Origin: Clostridia bacterium
GTDB lineage: Bacteria; Bacillota; Clostridia; Oscillospirales; Acutalibacteraceae
Assembly: GCA_017521425.1 (NCBI GenBank)
Contig: JAFXCQ010000019.1
Span: forward strand, 1-64,000
Length of the DNA stretch: 64,000 bases
Direction: 5' to 3'
The translations under genes were made by a program, and so were the position numbers. Within the stretch, counting starts at the first letter, position 1. Each line of letters begins with the position of its first letter. A model generated the notes under the pieces. It was not told where the DNA came from, ran no database searches, and saw nothing but the letters and a program-made list of their open reading frames with translations. Positions 48,068 to 54,769 of this stretch are shown here, piece by piece.

Positions 48068-48503
48068 TAATTCGGAATGCGTAATTCGGAATTGAAGGAA
48101 ACGCTACGCGTTTGATTGTAAATATTTTTGAATAATAACTACATTCTTTCATTTTTTAGTTTGTTTATTGCTTTTAATGAGTTGTAGCGGGCGACCAAAG
48201 GTCAGCCCCTACGATGAAGTGAGTGAATTCATGCTTCTACTCAAGAAATTTAAAGTGAAAATGCACTGTAAATGAAACGAAAAATTAACTCCCACTATGG
48301 TAGGGGCAGACCTGTGGTCGCCCGCAGTAGTGGGAGTTGGTTTTTTTATGATAATCTAATCGAGTGCAAAAAGTTTATTGTTTTATTTGCAATTTATTCT
48401 ATTACATAACGCGTGTTGAGGGAGAACACAGCTCATCCCCTACGATGTAAAAACCTGATTTTGTTATTTATATGTTTTCGTAAACAGAAAATGATAGAAC
48501 TTT
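48068..48503. repeat. Composite intergenic repeat, copy F, split by an insertion
   Basis: Heptamer array (AATTCGG, AATGCGT, AATTCGG, AATTGAA, 48068-48095), mini-hairpin AAACGC-tac-GCGTTT (48099-48113) and a decayed left hairpin arm (ATTCTTTCATTT, near 48143-48154). The matching right arm AAATGATAGAAC appears only at 48489-48500. The roughly 300 bp between the arms carries a different, GC-richer inverted-repeat element. No gene is supported in this 483-nt gap. A TTTGC-gaa-GCAAA mini-hairpin sits at 48519-48531. Confidence 0.7.
48187..48347. repeat. Inverted-repeat element (MITE-like) nested in copy F
   Basis: 26-bp inverted repeats at 48187-48212 and 48300-48325 match at 24 positions (cores GCGGGCGACC and GGTCGCCCGC). 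Around the right repeat, AACTCCCACTA (48287-48297) pairs with TAGTGGGAGTT (48328-48338), followed by a T run, giving a terminator-like fold. A further degenerate left end sharing CCCCTACGATG lies at about 48414-48447. There is no coding capacity for a transposase. Confidence 0.75.
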
Positions 48504-48540
48504 TTATTTTACAAAACATTTGCGAAGCAAACTTAGTTGC

Positions 48541-48562
48541 AAAAAGCTATCAATCGTGATAG
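48541..48562 (-). terminator. Terminator overlapping the sdaA stop codon
   Basis: On the minus strand CTATCA-CGAT-TGATAG is followed by CTTTTT; the TGA stop of sdaA lies inside the stem. Confidence 0.75.
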
Positions 48563-49755
48563 TTTTTTGCCAAGCCCCCCTCGCTTGTTTCTCTGTATTT
48601 ACTGAACAAATCTCGTCCTGTTTCATACATTGTTTTAACAACAATGTCAAATGAAATTTTTCTTGTGTGTGTTAAGAAGTTTGCAAGGTTTAATGCGTTG
48701 ATTGCACGCATAGCGGCAACTGCATTTCTTTCAATGCAAGGAATCTGAACAAGACCGCAAATAGGGTCGCAAGTAAGACCTAAATGGTGCTCCATAGCAA
48801 CCTCTGCGGCATACTCAACCTGGTCTAAATTCATATAAAAAAGGTCTGCAAGTGCAGCAGCAGCCATTGAACACGCAGAACCGATTTCTGCCTGACAACC
48901 ACATTCTGCACCACTTATAGAGGCATTTGTTTTAATTATGTTACCAATAAGTCCTGCAGTTGCAAGAGCATTACAGATTGCGAGGTCTGAAAATCCGCGT
49001 TTTTTCTGCATATAATATAATACTGCAGGTAAAACACCACTTGCACCACAGGTAGGTGCTGTAACTATTGTTCCGCCACCTGCATTTTCTTCGCTTACTG
49101 CAAAAGCACAAGAACAAACAAGTCGGCTTTCTCTTGTTTCGGGGCTTTCGTCAATGTGTCTCTGGTTATAAAGGATTTTTGCTTTTCTCTGAACATCAAG
49201 ACCGCCAGGTAAAACACCTTCTGTAGTAAGACCGCGTTCAATTGCCTGTTTCATTGTTTCCCAGACAACTGAAAGATATAAGAAAATTTCGTCACCCTCA
49301 ACTTCTCTTACATATTCGTGGAGTCTCATATTTGTTTTATCGCAATATGCTTTAATTTCTGCGAATGTGTTAAGTGGATAAACATCCTGAACTGCAACAG
49401 AAGGTTGTCCTTCAATTTCAATCTTACCACCACCGACACTATAAACGCGCCAGAAATCAAGTGATTTACCGCTTTCGTCAAATGCTTCAAGTGTCATCGT
49501 GTTAGGGTGGTAGAGCTTGCTCTCATCGCCATCACCGAAAATTACTTCAATGTTTTTATTCTTGAAGGTATCAATAATAATCTTGTCGGTCATATGACCT
49601 TTACCGGTTTTTGAAAGTGAGCCGTAAAGTGTAACTAAATATTTTGATGCTTTCGGGTTTTTTTCCAAAAATAATTTAGAAGCGTGTTCAGGTCCCATTG
49701 TGTGTGAACTTGATGGGCCTTTACCGATTCTGTATATTTCTTTTAATGATTCCAT
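48550..49755 (-). CDS. sdaA: L-serine ammonia-lyase (single-chain)
   Basis: A 401-residue iron-sulfur enzyme converting L-serine to pyruvate and ammonia. Unlike the two-subunit SdaAA/SdaAB form of many Firmicutes, the beta and alpha parts are fused. The N-terminal GPSSSHTMGP motif and the C-terminal cysteines expected to hold the 4Fe-4S cluster (AECGCQAEIGSACSM, LTCDPICGLVQIPC) are present. It is shorter than E. coli SdaA (about 454 aa). GGTGAT precedes the start. It is monocistronic and opposes the serine-synthesis genes functionally, but is 31 kb away. Confidence 0.95.
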   Translation of the reverse strand: MESLKEIYRIGKGPSSSHTMGPEHASKLFLEKNPKASKYLVTLYGSLSKTGKGHMTDKIIIDTFKNKNIEVIFGDGDESKLYHPNTMTLEAFDESGKSLDFWRVYSVGGGKIEIEGQPSVAVQDVYPLNTFAEIKAYCDKTNMRLHEYVREVEGDEIFLYLSVVWETMKQAIERGLTTEGVLPGGLDVQRKAKILYNQRHIDESPETRESRLVCSCAFAVSEENAGGGTIVTAPTCGASGVLPAVLYYMQKKRGFSDLAICNALATAGLIGNIIKTNASISGAECGCQAEIGSACSMAAAALADLFYMNLDQVEYAAEVAMEHHLGLTCDPICGLVQIPCIERNAVAAMRAINALNLANFLTHTRKISFDIVVKTMYETGRDLFSKYRETSEGGLAKNYHD

Positions 49756-49901
49756 TATTTATCACCAGATTTTGAAAAATTCTTTTAATTTCACACTAAA
49801 TATTATTATACCAAACTAAAAGTTGTATTTCAATGCATAAATATTTTTAGGGTAATGCTAACAATAAATTTTTAATAAAGAATTAAATTTTAGGTATTTT
49901 G

Positions 49902-49930
49902 TTGAAAAAGATTCGACGTTGTGTTAAAAT
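49902..49930 (+). promoter_or_regulatory. Promoter of the beta-CASP gene
   Basis: TTGAAA (49902-49907) and TAAAAT (49925-49930) have 17-bp spacing, 33 nt before the ATG. Confidence 0.7.
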
Positions 49931-49962
49931 GAACATAGAAAATAGTAAGGAGTTGATTTTCT

Positions 49963-51594
49963 ATGACAATAACTTTCTTTGGTGCCGCCCATGAAGTTAC
50001 AGGTAGCTGTACTTTAATTAAGGCGAATGGTAAAAATATCATAGTTGATTATGGTATGGAGCAGGGTAAAGATATTTTTGAAAATCAGGAATTATCCGTT
50101 CCCGCTATTGATATTGACTATGTTTTACTTACTCACGCACATATTGACCACTCAGGTCTTATTCCGCTTCTTTATGCCCACGGATTCAATGGCAAGGTTT
50201 ACGCAACTGAATCTACAACACGACTTTGTGAAATAATGCTTCGTGACTCTGCTCACATTCAGGAATTTGAAGCAGAGTGGCGCAACAGAAAAGCAAAGCG
50301 TTCAGGAGCAGAAAAATATGAACCACTTTATACAATTGATGATGCAGTAGGTTCAATGAAACATTTCAGACCTTGCCCGTATGATACTGTGATTACTGTC
50401 GATAAAGGGTTAGAAATTCGCTTTACTGATGCAGGTCATCTTTTAGGCTCTGCAAGTATTGAGGTGTGGGTTACTGAAGATAAAGATACCGAAAAATTAG
50501 TTTTCTCGGGTGATATCGGAAATCTCGAACAACCACTCTTAAGGGACCCTACTTATTTAACCGACGCTGACTATGTAATTATGGAATCTACTTACGGTAA
50601 CCGTAGTCACGGAGACAGACCTAATTATATAGGTGATTTGGTAGACGTTATCCAACGCACTTTTGACAGAGGTGGCAACCTTGTTATTCCGTCATTTGCA
50701 GTCGGCAGAACACAGGAACTTCTCTACTTTATAAGAGAAATTAAAGAACAGAATTTAATTAAAGGTCACAACAATTTCAGAGTATATGTCGATAGTCCTC
50801 TTGCTGTTGAAGCAACAAACATATTCTCTGACAGAAGTTCGAGACAATGTTTTGACGAAGAAACTTTAGCACTTTTAGATGCGGGTATTAACCCCATAAG
50901 TTTCCCAGGACTCGAACTTTCAATTACAACAGATGATTCTAAGGCAATTAACTTTGATAAATCGCCAAAAGTTATAATTTCTGCAAGTGGTATGTGTGAA
51001 GCAGGTCGTATCCGCCACCACTTGAAGTATAATTTGTGGAGAGAAGATTCAACAATTCTTTTCGTTGGTTATCAGGCAGAGGGTACTTTAGGTCGTACAC
51101 TTGTTAATGGTGCCGATTCAGTTAAGCTCTTTGGTGAAGAAATTCAGGTAAATGCAGAGATTGCTGTGCTTGATGCAATAAGTGGTCACGCAGATAACGA
51201 AGGACTTATGAAATGGATTGGTTCATTCGAACAACCGCCTAAAAAAGTATTTGTTATTCACGGTAACGAAGAGGCATGTGAAACACTTACTGCAAGAATA
51301 AATGAAGAATTGCACTTCTCTGCAACTGCACCTTATAGTGGTGATTGTTGGGATATTGTTACCGGTGTATGCCTTGTAAAGAATGACGGTGTAAGAGTTA
51401 AACCAAAAGTGCCACAATCAGAATATGGTTCTGGCAGACTTCAGGGTAAACGAATTACTCCTGCATTCAAACGTCTTATGACTGCGGTACAGCAACTCGA
51501 GCGTGTTGCAGAAAATAATGTTGAGGGTGCAAACAAAGATCTTGCAAAATTCACTGACCAGATTCTTGAACTTTGCAGGAAGTGGAACAGGTAA
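49963..51594 (+). CDS. Metallo-beta-lactamase/beta-CASP nuclease-like protein
   Basis: A 543-residue protein of the CPSF-type RNA-processing exonuclease group. The metal site LTHAHIDHSG (about residues 54-63), a later His in DAGHLLGSAS, Asp in FSGDIG and the beta-CASP segment (ASGMCEAGRIRHHL) are all present, with the C-terminal His in ISGHADNEG (RMMBL region). It probably cleaves RNA, though bacterial members are poorly characterised. The last 70 residues form a helical extension of unclear role. AAGGAG precedes the ATG. It is monocistronic; the stop codon abuts the mini-hairpin CTTGC-tac-GCAAG. Confidence 0.9.
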   Translation: MTITFFGAAHEVTGSCTLIKANGKNIIVDYGMEQGKDIFENQELSVPAIDIDYVLLTHAHIDHSGLIPLLYAHGFNGKVYATESTTRLCEIMLRDSAHIQEFEAEWRNRKAKRSGAEKYEPLYTIDDAVGSMKHFRPCPYDTVITVDKGLEIRFTDAGHLLGSASIEVWVTEDKDTEKLVFSGDIGNLEQPLLRDPTYLTDADYVIMESTYGNRSHGDRPNYIGDLVDVIQRTFDRGGNLVIPSFAVGRTQELLYFIREIKEQNLIKGHNNFRVYVDSPLAVEATNIFSDRSSRQCFDEETLALLDAGINPISFPGLELSITTDDSKAINFDKSPKVIISASGMCEAGRIRHHLKYNLWREDSTILFVGYQAEGTLGRTLVNGADSVKLFGEEIQVNAEIAVLDAISGHADNEGLMKWIGSFEQPPKKVFVIHGNEEACETLTARINEELHFSATAPYSGDCWDIVTGVCLVKNDGVRVKPKVPQSEYGSGRLQGKRITPAFKRLMTAVQQLERVAENNVEGANKDLAKFTDQILELCRKWNR

Positions 51595-51771
51595 CTTGCT
51601 ACGCAAGAATGAAGAATTAAAAATGAAGAATGAAGAATTTCGGGACCTGCGGTCGGCATTATAATATTATATAAATAACTGTATTTTTTCATCTTTACTT
51701 TATAAAGAAGCTTGAAATCAAAGAACATAGTAGTTTTTATGTGTAGTAAATTAAAATCAAGGCGAAGCCTT
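51595..51771. repeat. Composite intergenic repeat, degenerate copy
   Basis: Mini-hairpin CTTGC-tac-GCAAG (51595-51607), heptamer array of AAGAATG/AAGAATT units (51605-51639, five units in register), mini-hairpin GACC-tgc-GGTC (51644-51654), a poorly preserved long hairpin (about 51677-51730) and mini-hairpin AAGGC-gaa-GCCTT (51759-51771). Confidence 0.7.
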
Positions 51772-51818
51772 CCGAAATTTTTAATTTTTAATTATAAAAA
51801 TGAAAGGTGGTAATTAAA

Positions 51819-52163
51819 ATGCCATATATCAATTTAAAAACAACAGTAAATGTAACAGAAGAAAAGGCGGAAATCTTAAAAACAAAATTCGGTAAAGCAA
51901 TTGAATGTTTCCCGGGGAAGACTGAAGCCTGGCTTATGGTCGGTATTGAAGATAATCAGAAACTTTGGTTTAAAGGTGACAACAGCGAAGACAGTGCAAT
52001 TGTTGATGTTGACCTTTTAGGCGGAGTTTCAAAAGACGGTGCTCTTAAAATGACTTGTACTGTTTGTGATATTTTAGAAGATGTGTTAGGAATTTCTCCA
52101 AGCAGAGTTTATGTTAAATATATGGGTTATGCTGATTGGGGTTGGAATAATACGAATTTTTAA
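51819..52163 (+). CDS. MIF-like (macrophage migration inhibitory factor) tautomerase homologue
   Basis: A 114-residue protein of the tautomerase superfamily that aligns along its length with MIF/D-dopachrome tautomerase rather than with 60-residue 4-oxalocrotonate tautomerases. After removal of Met, Pro would be the catalytic base (MPYINLKTTVNV). Lys in FPGKTEAWLMV matches the active-site Lys of MIF, and the C-terminus ISPSRVYVKYMGYADWGWNNTNF resembles the MIF end. ATG 51819 follows AAAGGTGG by 8 nt and exposes Pro2; the longer frame would not. It is monocistronic. Phenylpyruvate tautomerase activity is expected; any action on a host is speculation. Confidence 0.85.
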   Translation: MPYINLKTTVNVTEEKAEILKTKFGKAIECFPGKTEAWLMVGIEDNQKLWFKGDNSEDSAIVDVDLLGGVSKDGALKMTCTVCDILEDVLGISPSRVYVKYMGYADWGWNNTNF

Positions 52164-52180
52164 ATTTAAAAATTCGTTAG

Positions 52181-52359
52181 TTAATAGTGAATAAAGAATA
52201 ATGAATAGTGAATAATTGTGGGACCTGCGGTCGGCAATTGTAATTAAAAACATCCTATCATTTAAGTTAACAAACTTTCAAATGATAGGATGAATTTTTA
52301 TTTGTAATACTTGCAACTTGCTACTTGCACACTTGCAACTTGCTACTTGCACACTTGCC
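52181..52359. repeat. Composite intergenic repeat, copy G
   Basis: Heptamer array (TTAATAG, TGAATAA, AGAATAA, TGAATAG, TGAATAA, 52181-52215), mini-hairpin GACC-tgc-GGTC (52222-52232), a long hairpin with 13-bp arms CATCCTATCATTT (52251-52263) and AAATGATAGGATG (52280-52292), then an array of ACTTGCA/ACTTGCT units (52309-52359). The arms differ from copies A-E at paired positions. Confidence 0.82.
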
Positions 52360-52370
52360 ACTTATTGTTG

Positions 52371-52399
52371 TTGACTCTGCAACAATAATATTATATACT
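52371..52399 (+). promoter_or_regulatory. Promoter of the TPR-protein gene
   Basis: TTGACT (52371-52376) and TATACT (52394-52399) are 17 bp apart, just downstream of the heptamer array. Confidence 0.75.
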
Positions 52400-52422
52400 T
52401 ACATAAAACAGGAGGGTGTTAT

Positions 52423-53607
52423 ATGAGTATAAGAGTTTTGATTATGAGAGTTTTAGCGGTTTTTTGTATTTTAGGGGCAGTAGGTTTACTGGTTTACGAA
52501 TACATAGATACCGGGTCAATTGATTTGTCGGGTAATAAGCCTATAAAACTTGTAAGTATAGTATTTTCCGGAATAGTGTTATTTTACAAATCTTTTACGG
52601 TTCTTGATGTTGTCAAACAAAACAATTCAATTATTGAAAAAGAGTTTTATAGTCTTACAAATGGTGTTTTTAAAGATGAAGATAAAAAAGCAAAAGTTAT
52701 TTTTAAAAAGGGGTTTGTAAAATACTCGTTCGATAAAAATGATAAAGCAGTAAAATTATTTAACGATGCTTTGAAATGTACCGAAAATTACAAGGCGCGA
52801 GCAGTCATTACTGCGATGATAGGCAAAATTGCATTTGAGAAATATAATTACCCTGCTGCTGAAGATATGTTGAAAAAGGCTTTATCAATTGACAGGGCTT
52901 GCAGTAAGGCGTGGAGTTTTTATCTTGACTTATCTATTGCACAAAAAGATTTCAAAAAAACAGAAGCTATCGGCGAAGAAGCTATGATGTACTGCAAGGA
53001 TGATGTTTTTATTTTTTCAAAAGTAGGAACAGGTTATATATTGTCAGGCAAATATGAAAAAGCACTTAAAGTGTTTAAAGATGCGAAACGAATTGAGCCG
53101 GATAATCCGGTTCACCATTCTAATTTAGCAGTAGCTTATGCGGGTATAGGTAACGAAAAAGAAGCTATGATTGCTCTTGAAGATGCAAAAATTTTAAATT
53201 ATGATGACCCCGAATCAACTTTGGAAATGATGCAAAGTTTATTAAAAAAAGCAGAGTTAAGAAAAGTAAAATATACAGGAAAGTTTGAGTTGTCACTTGA
53301 TGGTTGCGAAAATATAAGCGATTGCACAGTCGAAGATGTAATGGACAGCTTAAGGGAACTCTGGGACGGGGAATATGAATTTGTAATATTAACACCACCA
53401 GAAGAAATTGGGGACGTTTTATTTATACAAGTAACAACTGATAGTGATAATAAAGCGATAGTTCAGATGAGTGTCGGTTCTAATGGTAGTGGCGTACTTT
53501 ATGAAAAATATTGTTCTTTTAAAGAAGCAGAAACTATTTTCATTAACTTTATAAAAGATAAAAGAACACCGAATACAATTACATTTAAACAAGTAGAATT
53601 TCTTTAA
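52423..53607 (+). CDS. Membrane protein with tetratricopeptide repeats
   Basis: A 394-residue protein with two N-terminal hydrophobic helices (about residues 8-26 and 40-62). A helical region of about five TPR-like units follows (about 80-275; for example KYEKALKVFKDAKRIEPDNPVHHSNLAVAYAGIGNEKEAMIAL), then a C-terminal alpha/beta domain of about 115 residues that I do not recognise. TPRs mediate protein contacts; the cytoplasmic part could scaffold a membrane complex. AGGAGGG precedes the ATG. It is monocistronic and flanked on both sides by composite repeats. Confidence 0.8.
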   Translation: MSIRVLIMRVLAVFCILGAVGLLVYEYIDTGSIDLSGNKPIKLVSIVFSGIVLFYKSFTVLDVVKQNNSIIEKEFYSLTNGVFKDEDKKAKVIFKKGFVKYSFDKNDKAVKLFNDALKCTENYKARAVITAMIGKIAFEKYNYPAAEDMLKKALSIDRACSKAWSFYLDLSIAQKDFKKTEAIGEEAMMYCKDDVFIFSKVGTGYILSGKYEKALKVFKDAKRIEPDNPVHHSNLAVAYAGIGNEKEAMIALEDAKILNYDDPESTLEMMQSLLKKAELRKVKYTGKFELSLDGCENISDCTVEDVMDSLRELWDGEYEFVILTPPEEIGDVLFIQVTTDSDNKAIVQMSVGSNGSGVLYEKYCSFKEAETIFINFIKDKRTPNTITFKQVEFL

Positions 53608-53613
53608 ATAAGA

Positions 53614-53714
53614 ATATCCTATCATTTATAGTTAGTGTAAAAACCGACTTTAAATGATAGGATATAGTTGTTTTTATTTTACTTGCAACTTGCTACTTGC
53701 ACACTTGCAACTTA
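53614..53714. repeat. Composite intergenic repeat, copy H
   Basis: The hairpin has 15-bp perfect arms ATATCCTATCATTTA (53614-53628) and TAAATGATAGGATAT (53651-53665), followed by an ACTTGCA/ACTTGCT heptamer array (53681-53714) almost identical to that of copy G. The array runs into the stop codon of the gtrA-like gene. Confidence 0.82.
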
Positions 53715-54245
53715 TTTTTCCTCTTTCTTCTTATGGAAAAGAATTTTATCAACAGGGAAGTAAAGGAAGAACTGAAGTGCAGAGCAAATCATTGTAGCAA
53801 TATTTTTTGCCATTGTTTCATTGCACCATTCAAAACCAATAAAAACTTCTTTTAATGTTGGGTTGAGCCAAGCAGAGAAGAGGATAAGTGCAATTGTGAA
53901 TACTATGTAGATAGGGAGTGCAACTGCAACATTAGCACCTGAATTGAATGTTTTTTCTTTGTTTACGAAGAAAGCAACAATCTGTGCAATGATGTTAGCT
54001 ACATTGCTGACAATAAAGTAACCTAAACCACCAACTGCTACAGGATAAACAAATACCCACCAACTGAATGGTTCTTTGTAAAGTTCCTGAATTGCAGGGA
54101 TAAGTTGAAGTGTGTTGAGGAGTACGAATTGAACAATCATTGCAAGAAGACTTACAACAATGAATTTAACAAACTGCCATACTGTAACAAGGAATGAACC
54201 TTTGCTTTCAGCAGCTTTGTCAATGTCTTTTAAATTTTTAGCCAT
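53712..54245 (-). CDS. GtrA-family membrane protein
   Basis: A 177-residue protein with four hydrophobic helices in the pattern of the GtrA/DPMS family (WQFVKFIVVSLLAMIVQFVLLN at the start, NIIAQIVAFFVNKEKTF after the second helix). These proteins help move or flip polyprenyl-linked sugars during surface glycan synthesis. No glycosyltransferase is adjacent. AAAGGCGG precedes the start. It converges on the TPR gene across repeat copy H and is divergent from the first T-box unit. Confidence 0.85.
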   Translation of the reverse strand: MAKNLKDIDKAAESKGSFLVTVWQFVKFIVVSLLAMIVQFVLLNTLQLIPAIQELYKEPFSWWVFVYPVAVGGLGYFIVSNVANIIAQIVAFFVNKEKTFNSGANVAVALPIYIVFTIALILFSAWLNPTLKEVFIGFEWCNETMAKNIATMICSALQFFLYFPVDKILFHKKKEEK

Positions 54246-54406
54246 TTTAATAACCGCCTTTAACCAATATTTTTTAACTTGTAAATTTTAACATATAATG
54301 AAAGGAGTGTCAATAAAAGTTAAGGGTATATCTGTTATTTTGTAACAATCTATAAATATTGAGCATAAAATTTATTAAAAAAGTTAAGAAAATTTTCAAA
54401 AAAGTG

Positions 54407-54435
54407 TTGACAAGAAAAAATAAAAGTGATATTGT
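54407..54435 (+). promoter_or_regulatory. Promoter of T-box unit 1
   Basis: TTGACA (54407-54412) and TATTGT (54430-54435) have 17-bp spacing, about 30 nt upstream of T-box stem I. Confidence 0.75.
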
Positions 54436-54463
54436 AACTACATTAAATGAATATCACAAATAA

Positions 54464-54721
54464 AAGCGATGACGAAGACGGTTGAAAATGACTGTTTCCA
54501 GAGAGTCGGCGGTTGCTGTGAGCCGATAACATAATTTTCCTTAAACCTATCACTTCTGAGCTGAAGGGCTGAAAGTAACAGTAAGTTTCTTCCGAAAGAA
54601 CTGCAGCGTTAGTGCAGAGGGGTTGTTTGACCTTAAAGGTGGCAATATTTATTATTGCAATTTGAGTGGTACCGCGGAAAAGTTTTCCGTCTCAAAGTTT
54701 TACTTTGAGACGGTTTTTTTA
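54464..54721 (+). promoter_or_regulatory. T-box leader 1, specifier AUC (Ile)
   Basis: The T-box sequence GAGTGGTACCGCGG (54664-54677) is followed by a terminator with 12-bp arms (54687-54698 and 54702-54713) and a T run. Stem I has the AGAGAG bulge motif and a distal stem TCGG/CCGA. The 3' strand reads AACCT-ATC-A-CTTCTGAGC: GAAG (54474-54477) pairs with CTTC (54553-54556) and GGTT with AACC, leaving ATC (54549-54551) plus the conserved following purine in the specifier loop. The spacing equals that of the known glyQS leader (GGC-A-CUU..GAG). Uncharged tRNA-Ile would therefore promote read-through. Confidence 0.85.
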
Positions 54722-54769
54722 TTTGTGTATTTCTTTTAAAAAATTTTAATTTCGAGAGGAATGATTGTA

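Noticed and set aside
48187-48347. Possible insertion sequence in the 48.1-48.5 kb gap
   Set aside because: Inverted repeats are present but there is no room for a transposase gene; at most a non-autonomous element.
52309-52359. Regularly repeated ACTTGCA units, considered as a CRISPR array
   Set aside because: The period is 7 nt with no spacers and no cas genes are present; it belongs to the heptamer arrays.
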